Assembly (NCBI RefSeq): GCF_047238125.1
Contig: NZ_JBDFMH010000001.1
Span: forward strand, 3,038,001-3,102,000
Reading direction: 5' to 3'
Length of the DNA: 64,000 nucleotides
From: JBDFMH01 sp047238125
GTDB taxonomy: Bacteria; Pseudomonadota; Alphaproteobacteria; Sphingomonadales; Sphingomonadaceae
Shown here: piece by piece, positions 7,362 to 15,964 of the stretch
How positions within the stretch are numbered: the first letter of the stretch is position 1
How the letters are laid out: each line of letters starts with the position of its first letter
Notes under the pieces: generated by a model
Told to the model about the DNA's origin: nothing
Database searches by the model: none
What the model saw: the letters and a program-made list of their open reading frames with translations, nothing else
Position numbers and translations under genes: made by a program

Positions 7362-8708
7362 ATGCGCCTGATCCTCGCGGCGGCTGCGGCCGCCCTGCTT
7401 GCCGGCACCGCACTTGCGCAGGCGCCCGCCGCCCCCGCGCCGGCGCCGCAGCCGAAGCTGACCTACATTCATGCCGGCGCGTTGCTCGACCGGCCGGGCC
7501 AGCGGCCACGCGGGCAGAGCACGATCATCGTGCGCGGCGACCGGATCGAGGCGATCCGCGACGGCTTCGTGCCGCCGGAGGCGGGCGCGACGCTGGTCGA
7601 TCTGAAGGATCGGTTCGTGCTGCCGGGGCTGATCGACATGCATGTCCATCTGTGGGGAATCGGCGGCGATCCGCTGCGCAGCCGGCTGACGGCGCTGGGC
7701 AATGACGATGCCGACAACATGGTGGTGGCGATCGAGAATGCGCGCACCACGCTTGACGCGGGCTTCACGACAGTGCGCGATCTGGGCGGCAATCCGCGCG
7801 GTATCCGTGCGATGCGCGACGGCATGGCGCGCGGTGCGCTGACCGGGCCGACGATCGTGAATGCCGGCCGGATGATCTCGATCACCGGCGGGCACGGCGA
7901 CGGCACGAACGGTGTGTCCGAAGTTTTCGCCGACGCGATCCACGAGCATCAGATCAACACCTGCGACGGGGCGGACGATTGCCGCCGCGCAGTGCGCGCG
8001 CAGATCGGGCTGGGCGCGCAAGTCATCAAGTTCGCGGCCACCGGCGGCGTGCTGTCGAACGTGGCAGGTGGCCTTGGTCGCGCGATGACGCAGGAGGAGA
8101 TGAAGGCGATCTGCGATACCGCGCATGAGTTCGGCCGCAAGGTGGCGGCGCATAGCCATGCCGCCGAGGGCACCAAGGCGGCGATCCTGGCCGGGGTCGA
8201 CACGATCGATCATGGCACCTTCCTGGATGACGAGGCGATCCGCCTGTTCAAGCAGAAGGGGGTGTGGCTGGTGCCGACGATGATCGCGCCGCAGACCGCG
8301 CTGGCCTTCGCGCGGGGCGGTCAGCTGCCGGCCAACACCATCCCGAAGGCGGAAGAAGCCGCGACTGCCGCGATCGCCAGCCATCGGCGCGCGATCGCAT
8401 CGGGCGTGAAGATCGCGTTCGGCACCGATACCGGCGTGTCGAAGCATGGCGAAAACGCCAAGGAATTTGCGCTGATGGTGGGTGCGGGGATGACGCCGAT
8501 GCAGGCGATCACCGCCGCCACCGTATCCGCATCGCAGGCGATCGGGCGCGAGGCCCAGATCGGCACGATCGAGCCGGGCAAGACTGCGGACATCATCGCA
8601 GTGACCGGCGATCCGCTGGCCGATGTGCGGCGGCTGGAGACGGTCGACTTCGTGATGGCGCGGGGCGCGGTGGCGAAGCAGGACGGGCGGCGCACGCTGG
8701 CTGAGTAG
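7362..8708 (+). CDS. Secreted amidohydrolase family protein (imidazolonepropionase/prolidase-like)
   Basis: A 448-aa metal-dependent hydrolase with a cleavable signal peptide (MRLILAAAAA ... ALAQA), so periplasmic or exported. The amidohydrolase metal site is present: DMHVHLWG, the lysine in QVIKFAATGG (probably carbamylated), AHSHAAEG, DHGTFLDD and FGTDTG. Homologues are annotated as Xaa-Pro dipeptidase or organophosphate-acid-anhydrolase-like; the real substrate cannot be read from sequence. ATG follows an AGGGAGATTGAG ribosome-binding site. It stands alone between the ATPase and the TonB receptor. Confidence 0.85.
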   Translation: MRLILAAAAAALLAGTALAQAPAAPAPAPQPKLTYIHAGALLDRPGQRPRGQSTIIVRGDRIEAIRDGFVPPEAGATLVDLKDRFVLPGLIDMHVHLWGIGGDPLRSRLTALGNDDADNMVVAIENARTTLDAGFTTVRDLGGNPRGIRAMRDGMARGALTGPTIVNAGRMISITGGHGDGTNGVSEVFADAIHEHQINTCDGADDCRRAVRAQIGLGAQVIKFAATGGVLSNVAGGLGRAMTQEEMKAICDTAHEFGRKVAAHSHAAEGTKAAILAGVDTIDHGTFLDDEAIRLFKQKGVWLVPTMIAPQTALAFARGGQLPANTIPKAEEAATAAIASHRRAIASGVKIAFGTDTGVSKHGENAKEFALMVGAGMTPMQAITAATVSASQAIGREAQIGTIEPGKTADIIAVTGDPLADVRRLETVDFVMARGAVAKQDGRRTLAE

Positions 8709-8727
8709 GGCCGGAACTGCCCCGACA

Positions 8728-8763
8728 GGACTTGTCCGGGCTGAGCTTGTCGAAGCCCCGTCC
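8728..8763. repeat. Dispersed intergenic repeat, family C
   Basis: The stretch GGACTTGTCCGGGCTGAGCTTG followed by TCGAAGCCCCGTCC contains nested inverted repeats (GGAC–GTCC, GGGCT–AGCCC). The reverse-complement form, CTTCGACAAGCTCAGCCCGGAC, is a familiar sphingomonad intergenic repeat. A second small palindrome, GTTCTGAAGAAC, lies at 8782–8793. This is the longest gap in the window (about 280 bases); it also holds the promoter region of the TonB receptor. Confidence 0.55.
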
Positions 8764-8931
8764 TTCTTCGGCGATCGGCCGGTTCTGAAGAACGACCTTT
8801 CTACACGCTCAGGACGGACGGATCGGGTGATCGAACGAAAGGGCCTCGCACATCTCGCGGCGCAGGCGCGCGCCGCCGATTACCTATGGCGTTCGTCGTC
8901 CTGATATACCGTTTCATCGAAAGCCGTTGTG

Positions 8932-8943
8932 ATGTTGTAACAT
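8932..8943. promoter_or_regulatory. Zur-like zinc operator
   Basis: ATGTT-GT-AACAT is an inverted repeat very close to the core of proteobacterial Zur boxes (ATGTTATAACAT). It lies 45 bases before the start codon of a ZnuD-like receptor gene, a usual Zur target, and would allow repression when zinc is sufficient. Inference from motif plus gene identity. Confidence 0.6.
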
Positions 8944-8988
8944 GCTGGCCATAGCGGCGCGCGAGTAAGAAAAGGGATTCGCGTCGTG

Positions 8989-11079
8989 ATGAAACATGCT
9001 GCTTTGCTTGCCGGGATCGCGCTCGGCGCGCTGGCGCTGCCGGCCCACGCCCAAGGGATCGGCCACCGCGAGGGGGAGGATCAGGCGGGCGGCTATCATG
9101 TGCCCGATGATGCCACGATCGTGATCACCGCGCCGTTCCGCCGCGACCGGCGCGATCTGCTGGCCGGCGTGTCGGTGGTGACGGGCAGCGAGCTGGTCCG
9201 CGAGACGCGGCCGACGATCGGCGAGACGCTGACCCGCCAGCCGGGCGTTTCCGCGACCTCGTTCGGCCCCAACGCATCGCGCCCGGTGCTGCGCGGCTTC
9301 CAGGGCGATCGGGTGCGCGTGCTGACCGATGGGATCGGCAGCTTCGACGCGTCATCGACCAGCGTCGATCATGCCGTCGTCATCAATCCGCTGACCGCGG
9401 ACCGGATCGAGGTGCTGCGCGGGCCGTCGGCGCTGCTGTTCGGGTCGTCGGCGATCGGCGGCGTCGTGAACGTGATCGACAGCCGCATCCCGCGCCGGAT
9501 GCCAGACGAGGCGCTGCACATCGATGCGCAGGCGACCTATGGCTCGGCCGCCGACGAGCGCGCGATCGGCAGTGCGGTCGACGTGCCCGTTGGCGGCAAG
9601 ATCGTGCTGCATGTCGACGGCAGCTATACCAAGACCGGCGATCTCGACACGGGCGGCTTCATCCTCTCCCCCACCCGCCGCGCGGAGGCGGCGGCCAGCG
9701 CCGATCCCGAGATCCGCGATCTCGCCAATCTGAAGGGCAAGCTGCCGAACAGCGCGGCGCGCACCTGGGACGTGGCGGGCGGCGCCGCGATCGTGACCGA
9801 TACCGGCAATCTGGGCTTTTCGGTCAGCCGGTACGACAGCCTGTACGGCGTGCCGATCCGCTATGCGCTGGAGCCGGGCGAGGAAGCCGAGGCGGTGCGG
9901 CTGGACGTGCGGCAGACGCGCGCCGACCTGCGCGGCGAGGTGGAGACGGGCGACGGCTTCCTCGAGCGGATCCGGCTGCGCGCCGGGTTCGCGGATTATC
10001 GCCACGACGAGCTGGAGGAGGATGGCGCGATCGGCACCACCTTCCTGAACAAGGGGATCGAAGGCCGCGTCGAATTCGTGCAGGCCAAGCGCGGCGGCTG
10101 GCAGGGCGCGTTCGGCGGCCAGCTGCTGACCCGCGATTTCCAGGCGATCGGGGAGGAGAAGTTCGTCCCCAAGACCGAGAGCCAGCAATATGGCCTGTTC
10201 ACGCTGCAGCAGTTCGATCTGGGCGCAGTGCGGGCGGAGGCCGGCGGCCGGTTCGAACGCAGCATCATCAGCGCCGCCGCCGACGAGGATCTGGGCAATC
10301 CCGATCTGCGTCGCAGCTTCAACGCCTTTTCCGGATCGCTGGGGGCCAGCGTCGCGATCGCGCCGGCCTGGCGGGTGGGCCTGAACCTGTCGCGCACCGA
10401 ACGCGCGCCCTCGGCCGAGGAGCTTTATTCGAACGGGCCGCACGCCGGCACGCAGGCGTTCGAGATCGGCGATCCGAACCTGGCGAAGGAGAAGAGCTGG
10501 GGGGTGGAAGCGACGCTGCGCGGATCGGGCCCAGGCTATTCGCTGGAGGCATCGGCCTATCACAGCTGGTTCGACGACTATATCTATGATTCGCTGACCG
10601 GCGAGATCGAGGACGGCCTGCCGGTGTTTGCCTATTCCCAGGCCGATGCCCGCTATTACGGCTTCGAGATCGAGGGATCGGCGACGCTGGCGACGCTGGG
10701 CGAAACCGCGATCGTGGTGGACGGCGTGGCCGATTATGTCCGCGCGCAGATCCGCGGCACCGGCCCCGCCCCGCGGATCCCGCCGCTCCGCCTGCTGGGC
10801 GGAATCGAGGCGCAGGCGAACCATGTCCAGGGCCGCGTCGAGGTGGAGCATGCCTTCCGCCAGGACCGCGTGTCCGCGTTCGAGACCGAGACGGCGGGGT
10901 GGACGATGGTGAACGCGTCCGTATCGGTGAGCCCGTTCGGCCGCGCGAACCCCACCCGGCTGATCCTGTCCGCCAACAATATCTTCGATATCGTCGCGCG
11001 GCGCCATGCCAGCGTGCTGAAGGATTTCGCGCCGCTGGCGGGACGTGATCTGCGCGCTTCGGTGCGGTTCAGCTTCTGA
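8989..11079 (+). CDS. TonB-dependent outer-membrane receptor, ZnuD-like (zinc uptake)
   Basis: A 696-aa outer-membrane receptor. A signal peptide (to about residue 22) is followed by a short His/Asp-containing N-terminal segment, then a plug domain with VRETRPTIGETLTRQPG, RPVLRGFQGDRVRVL, DHAVVINPL and RIEVLRGPSALLFG, and a 22-strand-type barrel ending VRFSF. The plug closely follows the ZnuD pattern (GVSATSFGPNASRPV..., SFDASSTSVDHAV). It probably imports zinc or a zinc chelate. The upstream Zur-like palindrome agrees. ATG is chosen over the preceding GTG codon. Confidence 0.82.
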   Translation: MKHAALLAGIALGALALPAHAQGIGHREGEDQAGGYHVPDDATIVITAPFRRDRRDLLAGVSVVTGSELVRETRPTIGETLTRQPGVSATSFGPNASRPVLRGFQGDRVRVLTDGIGSFDASSTSVDHAVVINPLTADRIEVLRGPSALLFGSSAIGGVVNVIDSRIPRRMPDEALHIDAQATYGSAADERAIGSAVDVPVGGKIVLHVDGSYTKTGDLDTGGFILSPTRRAEAAASADPEIRDLANLKGKLPNSAARTWDVAGGAAIVTDTGNLGFSVSRYDSLYGVPIRYALEPGEEAEAVRLDVRQTRADLRGEVETGDGFLERIRLRAGFADYRHDELEEDGAIGTTFLNKGIEGRVEFVQAKRGGWQGAFGGQLLTRDFQAIGEEKFVPKTESQQYGLFTLQQFDLGAVRAEAGGRFERSIISAAADEDLGNPDLRRSFNAFSGSLGASVAIAPAWRVGLNLSRTERAPSAEELYSNGPHAGTQAFEIGDPNLAKEKSWGVEATLRGSGPGYSLEASAYHSWFDDYIYDSLTGEIEDGLPVFAYSQADARYYGFEIEGSATLATLGETAIVVDGVADYVRAQIRGTGPAPRIPPLRLLGGIEAQANHVQGRVEVEHAFRQDRVSAFETETAGWTMVNASVSVSPFGRANPTRLILSANNIFDIVARRHASVLKDFAPLAGRDLRASVRFSF

Positions 11080-11087
11080 GGCTTTCC

Positions 11088-11166
11088 GTCACCCCGGCGG
11101 AAGCCGGGGTCTAGGGCCATGGGCGCGGTGTTTGCGGCTCTGGATCCCGGCTTTCGCCGGGATGAC
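11088..11166. repeat. Palindromic intergenic repeat, family A copy 2
   Basis: A 79-base element with the same arms as the copy after the glycerophosphodiesterase gene (GTCACCCCGGCGGAAGCCGGG at the left, GATCCCGGCTTTCGCCGGGAT plus GAC at the right) and a similar centre. It sits between two convergent genes and could form strong hairpins on either transcript, so it may also act as a bidirectional terminator. Confidence 0.75.
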
Positions 11167-11169
11167 AAG

Positions 11170-12699
11170 CTAGCGTTCGATCTGCCCTGCCAGCCAGGTC
11201 GCGGCCTGATCCGGCGTCTGCTTGTCGCGGTCGCGATCGACCCGGTAGTTCGCCTCGCGCATGCGGGCAACGTCGATCGCCCCCTTCAGCGGAAGCAGCG
11301 CCGCGCGCAGCGGGGCATCGCGCGCGTGAGCCCCGCTGATCAGCAGCAGCGCATCATAGCCCGGGATCGCCTGCGCGGGATCGGAGAGCACGACCAGATC
11401 CTGCGCGGCGATCCGCCCGTCGGACGAGAAGGCGGCGATCACGTCGGCCTGGCCGCTCTGCAGCGCGCGGTACATGAAAGTGGGGCTGTAGGCCTTGGCG
11501 GAGGCGAAGCGCAGGCGATAGGCCTTGGCCAGCGCCGCCCATTCGGGGCGGTCCAGGAACTCGAGATCGGCCGCCAGCCGCAGCCGCGGCGCGGCGGCGG
11601 TGAGATCGGCGATGCTGCGGATGCCGAGCCGCTGCGCATCGGCGCGCCGCATCGCCAGCGCGTAGGCATTCTCGAAGCCGAGCAGGGCGAGCACGCGCGC
11701 GCCTTGTCGCGCGGCCAGCCAGCGATCGATCTCGGCGATCATCGTCGCGCGCGGCGGGGCATCTGTGCGGCGCATCGCATTGGCCCAGATCGTGCCGGCA
11801 TAATCGACATAGACCGCGACATCGCCGCGCTCGAGCGCGGACAGCGCGACCGACGAGCCCAGCCCTTCATCGTATCGCACAGCCATGCCCGCAGCTTCGA
11901 GCCGGCGGCCGATCAGGCGGGCGAGGATATATTGCTCGGAGAAATTCTTCGCGCCGACCGTGATCGCCGGGCGGGAGGGGGCGAGGGTGGCGACCAGCGC
12001 GGACAGTACCGCCGCAAGAGCTATCCCGCCGGCGACCAGCGCGCGCAGCGGCCGGCGGCGGGCGATACCCTGCTCGACCGCGCCCAGCAGCAGATCGGCC
12101 GCGATCGCGAGCCCGGCCGCGCCGATGCAGCCGGCCAGCACCAGATCCCACGTCTCGGTCTGCAGGCCGGAGAAGATCAGGTTGCCGAGGCTGGGCTGGC
12201 CGACCGTGGTGGCCAGCGTCGCCGCGCCGATCGTCCACACCGCAGCGGTGCGGATGCCGGCCATCGCCACCGGCGCGGCCAGCGGCGCTTCGACCAGCCG
12301 CAGCTTCTGGCCACGCGTCATCCCCAGTCCATCGGCCGCCTCCAGGATCGCTGGATCGATGGTGGTGAGCCCGGCGATCAGGTTCCTGAGAATCGGCAGC
12401 AGTGCATACAGGGTCAGCGCCAGCAGTGCGGGCAGGAAGCCCAGCGCCGGGATGCCGCCGCCGACGAGATCGGACAGCGCCAGCAGCAGCGGATAGAAAA
12501 GCGCGAGCAGCGCCAGCCCCGGAATCGTCTGGATGAGGCCGGCGACCGCCAGCGCCACGCCGCGCAGCCGCGGCCGCCTGGCGACCAGGATGCCGAGCGG
12601 CAGGCCGATCAGCAGCGCCAGCGCCAGCGCTGCCGCCGACAGCAGCAGATGCTGGGCGGCGAGTGCGGGTAGCTGGGCGAACGCGTCGCGCAGGATCAG
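11170..12699 (-). CDS. Osmoprotectant ABC transporter permease fused to substrate-binding protein
   Basis: A 509-aa inner-membrane protein that fuses an OpuCB-like permease (about residues 1–235, with an EAA-like loop AADGLGMTRGQKLRL) to an OpuCC-like binding domain that begins ITVGAKNFSEQYILARLIG. The fusion suggests import of a quaternary amine such as betaine or choline. No ATG, GTG or TTG exists in frame before residue 48, yet the preceding codons encode the first transmembrane helix. A CTG overlapping the DUF1244 stop (CTGA) is the best start. A GTG at 12558 would delete that helix. Confidence 0.75.
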   Translation of the reverse strand: MILRDAFAQLPALAAQHLLLSAAALALALLIGLPLGILVARRPRLRGVALAVAGLIQTIPGLALLALFYPLLLALSDLVGGGIPALGFLPALLALTLYALLPILRNLIAGLTTIDPAILEAADGLGMTRGQKLRLVEAPLAAPVAMAGIRTAAVWTIGAATLATTVGQPSLGNLIFSGLQTETWDLVLAGCIGAAGLAIAADLLLGAVEQGIARRRPLRALVAGGIALAAVLSALVATLAPSRPAITVGAKNFSEQYILARLIGRRLEAAGMAVRYDEGLGSSVALSALERGDVAVYVDYAGTIWANAMRRTDAPPRATMIAEIDRWLAARQGARVLALLGFENAYALAMRRADAQRLGIRSIADLTAAAPRLRLAADLEFLDRPEWAALAKAYRLRFASAKAYSPTFMYRALQSGQADVIAAFSSDGRIAAQDLVVLSDPAQAIPGYDALLLISGAHARDAPLRAALLPLKGAIDVARMREANYRVDRDRDKQTPDQAATWLAGQIER

Positions 12700-13016
12700 T
12701 GGGCCTGGTTCAGCGCGATGCTGGCGTTCATGCGGGCGATCTGCTCGTCAGTGGCCGGCTGCTGGTGATCCGCCTTCCACTGCGCATAAGGCATGCCATA
12801 GACGAGCTCGCGGCCCTGATCTCGGGTCAGCCGGCCTTCGGAAGCATCGGCCAGCCAATCGCCCAGGCAGTTGCGGCAGAAGCCGGCCAGCCCCATCAGA
12901 TCGACATTCTGGGCATCGGTGCGGTGGCGCAGATGCCCAACCAGCCGGCGGAACGCGGCGGCGGCCAGCGCATCATCGATTTCGGGCAGCGTATCGGCCG
13001 GTGAATCGCAGGACAT
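12696..13016 (-). CDS. DUF1244 domain-containing protein
   Basis: A 106-aa protein of family PF06844, widespread in proteobacteria and of unknown function. Its hallmark is LMGLAGFCRNCLGDW, with a Cys pair that could bind metal, followed by GRELVYGMPYAQWK. ATG is chosen because GGAG lies 5 bases upstream; a GTG two codons earlier is in frame but lacks spacing. It overlaps the transporter gene by 4 bases, so they are co-translated. Confidence 0.85.
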   Translation of the reverse strand: MSCDSPADTLPEIDDALAAAAFRRLVGHLRHRTDAQNVDLMGLAGFCRNCLGDWLADASEGRLTRDQGRELVYGMPYAQWKADHQQPATDEQIARMNASIALNQAH

Positions 13017-13099
13017 GGTCACTCCATTCTTGATCTGGCGTGATTAACCCCTAACCACGGGCGCTCGCCAGCCAGACCCAAACATTCAAGGATCGCGCC

Positions 13100-14560
13100 G
13101 TGGCCCAGCAGATCGTTGCCCCCCGTTCCCGCAAGGTGCGCGTGCTCGCGACCCTTGGGCCGGCCAGCAACACGCCCGAGATGATCCGCGCGCTGTTCCT
13201 GGCTGGGGCCGACGCGTTCCGGATCAACATGAGCCACGGCGCGCATGACGACAAGGTGCCCGTGATCCAAGCGATCCGCGCGCTGGAAAAGGAGATCGGG
13301 CGGCCGACCACGATCCTGTTCGATCTGCAGGGGCCGAAATTGCGCGTCGGCCGCTTTGCCGAGGGGGTGGTGACGCTGAAAGTCGGCGAGCCCTTCCTGC
13401 TCGATCGCGATCCCGCGCCGGGCGACGTCACCCGCGTGCAATTGCCCCACCGCGAGATCTTCGAGGCGCTGCGGCCGGGCGCCCGACTGTTGCTGGACGA
13501 CGGCAAGCTGGTGCTGCGCGTGACCGAATGCGACGAGACGCTGATCCGAACCCGCGTGGAAGTCGGCGGCACGCTGAGCAACAACAAGGGCCTGAACGTG
13601 CCCGACGTGGTGGTGCCGATGGCGGCGCTGACCGAGAAGGATCGCGCCGATCTCGCCTTCGCGTTGGAGATGGGGGCGGACTATATCGCGCTCAGCTTCG
13701 TGCAGCGGCCCGAGGACGTGGCCGAAGCGCGGCGGCTGATCGGTGGCCGCGCGGCGCTGCTCGCCAAGATCGAGAAGCCGGCGGCGGTGGACCGGCTGGA
13801 GGAGATCCTCGAGCTGGCCGATGCGGTGATGGTGGCGCGCGGCGATCTCGGCGTGGAACTGCCGCCCGAACAGGTGCCGCCGGTGCAGAAGCAGATCGTG
13901 GAAGCCGCGCGACGGCTGGGCCGGCCGGTGGTGGTCGCCACGCAGATGCTGGAATCGATGATCGTAGCGCCCACGCCGACCCGCGCGGAAGTGTCCGACG
14001 TGGCAACCGCGATCTATGATGGGGCGGATGCGATCATGCTGTCCGCCGAATCGGCGGCGGGGGCCTGGCCGGTGGAATCGGTCGCGATGATGGACAAGAT
14101 CGCGATCTCGGTGGAGAATGATCCCGGCTATCAGGCGCGGCTGCACTTCACCCAGACCACGCCCGATGCCACCACCGCCGATGCGCTGTCCGAAGCCGCC
14201 GATCGCATCACCCGCACGGTCGGGGCGGCCGCGATCATCTGCTTCACCATGTCGGGATCGACCGCGCGCCGGATCGCGCGCGAGCGGCCATCGGTGCCGA
14301 CGCTGGTGCTGACCCCCAAGCGCCAGACCGCGCGCCGGCTGGGCCTGCTGTGGGGCGCGCATTCGGTGGTGACGAAGGATGTCGCCAGCTTCGAGGAGAT
14401 GGTGGCCAAGGCCAAGCGGATGGCGCTGCGCCACGGCATCGCGCAGGCCGGGCAGCGGCTGATCGTGATGGCGGGCGTGCCGTTCGGGACCCCCGGATCG
14501 ACCAACATGCTCCATGTCGTCCGGCTGACCGGAGACGAACTGAAGGGGTATGCCGACTGA
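13100..14560 (+). CDS. pyk: Pyruvate kinase
   Basis: A 486-aa glycolytic enzyme, cytoplasmic, that converts phosphoenolpyruvate and ADP to pyruvate and ATP. Visible motifs are RKVRVLATLGPASN, FRINMSHG, the catalytic lysine in LLAKIEKPAAVDRL, ARGDLGVELP and ATQMLESM. The C-terminal allosteric domain is complete. It starts at GTG with AAGGA seven or so bases upstream; no ATG is available nearby. Confidence 0.95.
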   Translation: MAQQIVAPRSRKVRVLATLGPASNTPEMIRALFLAGADAFRINMSHGAHDDKVPVIQAIRALEKEIGRPTTILFDLQGPKLRVGRFAEGVVTLKVGEPFLLDRDPAPGDVTRVQLPHREIFEALRPGARLLLDDGKLVLRVTECDETLIRTRVEVGGTLSNNKGLNVPDVVVPMAALTEKDRADLAFALEMGADYIALSFVQRPEDVAEARRLIGGRAALLAKIEKPAAVDRLEEILELADAVMVARGDLGVELPPEQVPPVQKQIVEAARRLGRPVVVATQMLESMIVAPTPTRAEVSDVATAIYDGADAIMLSAESAAGAWPVESVAMMDKIAISVENDPGYQARLHFTQTTPDATTADALSEAADRITRTVGAAAIICFTMSGSTARRIARERPSVPTLVLTPKRQTARRLGLLWGAHSVVTKDVASFEEMVAKAKRMALRHGIAQAGQRLIVMAGVPFGTPGSTNMLHVVRLTGDELKGYAD

Positions 14561-14577
14561 GAGCTGGCGTTCAGCTC

Positions 14578-15030
14578 CTACCCCTCCAGCGCCAGCAGAT
14601 GATCGCGCAGCGCGCGGGCGTCGTGGAGCGCGTTGTGGGGCACGGCGCTGTTGCGCGCGGTCGAGAAGCCGGGGGTGCGGACATAATCGAAGCCGAGCCG
14701 TGGCAGATCGACCACGTCGGTCGCGTGGATTGTCAGCAGGCGGCAAAGCAACGCGATATCCTCGGGCCAGTCCGCCACCAGCACGGGATCGGGATCGGCC
14801 GAGAGATAGCGGGCCAGATCATGCGCCGCAGCCACCCGATCCAGCCGATTGTCGAACGCGGGCGGCACGTTGAAGAGATAAGGCACGACATGGCGTTCGA
14901 CCCAGGGGTCGAGATCGTCGGGCAGCGGCAGCGCGACATAATAATCCTCGCCGCCATGTTCGGCGGCCAAGCCGATACTGATCAGCGCGCCGCCGAAGCC
15001 GTTGAATTCGGTATCGAGGAAATAGCGCAA
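14578..15030 (-). CDS. 3'-5' exoribonuclease (Rv2179c-like RNase T family)
   Basis: A 150-aa DEDD-type nuclease. The acidic motifs appear as FLDTEFNGFGG (D, E), ADWPEDIALL and HNALHDARALRDHL. This small family acts on RNA 3' overhangs. The start is a TTG giving (M)RYFLDTEF, which matches family N-termini; a longer frame upstream overlaps bolA and looks non-coding. It follows bolA by only 5 bases, so the two form an operon. Confidence 0.8.
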   Translation of the reverse strand: MRYFLDTEFNGFGGALISIGLAAEHGGEDYYVALPLPDDLDPWVERHVVPYLFNVPPAFDNRLDRVAAAHDLARYLSADPDPVLVADWPEDIALLCRLLTIHATDVVDLPRLGFDYVRTPGFSTARNSAVPHNALHDARALRDHLLALEG

Positions 15031-15035
15031 GGGTG

Positions 15036-15323
15036 TCAGGCTTCGGAGGGTGCGCGCGCGACGATCGCCAGCGCATGGACGCGCTCCACCAGCAGGTCGC
15101 CGAGCGCTTTGTTCACCGCGCGCTGGCGGGCGACCCGGCTCTGGCCTTCGAACGCGGCGGCAACGATTTCCACGGTAAAGTGCGATTCGCCGCGCGCGTC
15201 GTGGCCGGCATGGCCGCGATGCTTTTCGCTGTCGTCGATCACGGCGAGGCGATCGGGTGAAAGGGCGGCGGTCAGGCGGCGGGTGATTTCGGCCGCGACG
15301 GGGCCGGTGGCGGTGTTGGTCAT
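15036..15323 (-). CDS. BolA family protein
   Basis: A 95-aa BolA/YrbA-like protein. The family partners monothiol glutaredoxins in [2Fe-2S] handling and stress responses. Family features are ITRRLTAAL near the N-terminus, SEKHRGHAGHDARGESHFTVEIV (containing the conserved His) in the centre, and the RQRAVNKALGDLL helix. Candidate metal-ligand His residues lie in the HRGHAGH loop. It is immediately upstream of the exoribonuclease gene. Confidence 0.88.
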   Translation of the reverse strand: MTNTATGPVAAEITRRLTAALSPDRLAVIDDSEKHRGHAGHDARGESHFTVEIVAAAFEGQSRVARQRAVNKALGDLLVERVHALAIVARAPSEA

Positions 15324-15361
15324 CGCGCCTATATAGGCGAATTGGACGACGGAAGGCAGCA

Positions 15362-15961
15362 TTGAACGACGGCAGGGCAGGACGCGCGAGAGGGGATCGC
15401 TTCCACGGTCGAGTGATCGACGGCGGTCGCGCCTGCGCGCATGCGGGCTGCCGGGAAGCGGGCGAATTCCGCGCGCCGACCGAGCGCCACCGCGCCAATC
15501 CCGATGCACCGCCAGCCTGGCAGTGGCTATGCCTGGAACATGTGCGCGCCTTCAACAGCGGCTATAATTATTTCGAAGGCATGAGCACCGACGAGATCGA
15601 GGCCGAGCAGCGGCCTTTCGCCGGCTGGGAACGCGAGACGAGGGCGTTCGCCGCCAATGGCGCGCCCGGGCCGAAATGGGCCGACTTCACCGATCCGCTG
15701 GACGCGATCGGCGCGCGCTTTGCCCGCGCCGAGCGCGCCGAGCGCAAGGATGGGCGGCCGCTGGCGGAGGGCGATCGCAAGTCGCTGAAGCTGCTCGGGC
15801 TGGAGGTGGATGCCGACCGGCGCGCGCTGCGCCAGCGCTACGCCGATCTGGTCCGCCGCTACCATCCCGACCATAATGGCGGCGACCGCAGCCATGAAGC
15901 GACGCTGCAACGGGTGGTGGAGGCCTATCAACAGCTGAAGGCGTCGCCCGCCTTCGCCTGA
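15362..15961 (+). CDS. C-terminal J-domain protein with putative N-terminal zinc motif
   Basis: A 199-aa DnaJ-domain protein. The J-domain is at the C-terminus (about 140–197) with the essential HPD inside RRYHPDHNGGD, so it should stimulate a DnaK-type ATPase. The N-terminal half has ACAHAGCREAGEF and WLCLEHVRAFN, a Cys/His set that could bind zinc, and FNSGYNYFEGMS. A TTG start is chosen because GGAAGG lies 5 bases upstream and the leader length matches the family. Divergent from bolA. Confidence 0.8.
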   Translation: MNDGRAGRARGDRFHGRVIDGGRACAHAGCREAGEFRAPTERHRANPDAPPAWQWLCLEHVRAFNSGYNYFEGMSTDEIEAEQRPFAGWERETRAFAANGAPGPKWADFTDPLDAIGARFARAERAERKDGRPLAEGDRKSLKLLGLEVDADRRALRQRYADLVRRYHPDHNGGDRSHEATLQRVVEAYQQLKASPAFA

Positions 15962-15964
15962 CGT

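Noticed and set aside
8782..8793. GTTCTGAAGAAC as a LexA site
   Set aside because: It is an inverted repeat with a 4-base centre, not the direct repeat GTTC-N7-GTTC, and belongs to a dispersed repeat region.
9352..11007. Very long open frame antisense to the TonB receptor gene
   Set aside because: High-GC third-position bias keeps the reverse frame open. Its translation is His/Arg/Ala-rich without domains, while the plus strand encodes a clear receptor.
13019..14746. 575-codon open frame opposite pyruvate kinase
   Set aside because: Composition-driven shadow; pyruvate kinase motifs on the other strand are complete.
14578..15555. 325-codon version of the exoribonuclease gene
   Set aside because: The extra N-terminal part lies across bolA in another frame and is Arg-rich nonsense; DEDD motif begins right after the TTG at 15030.
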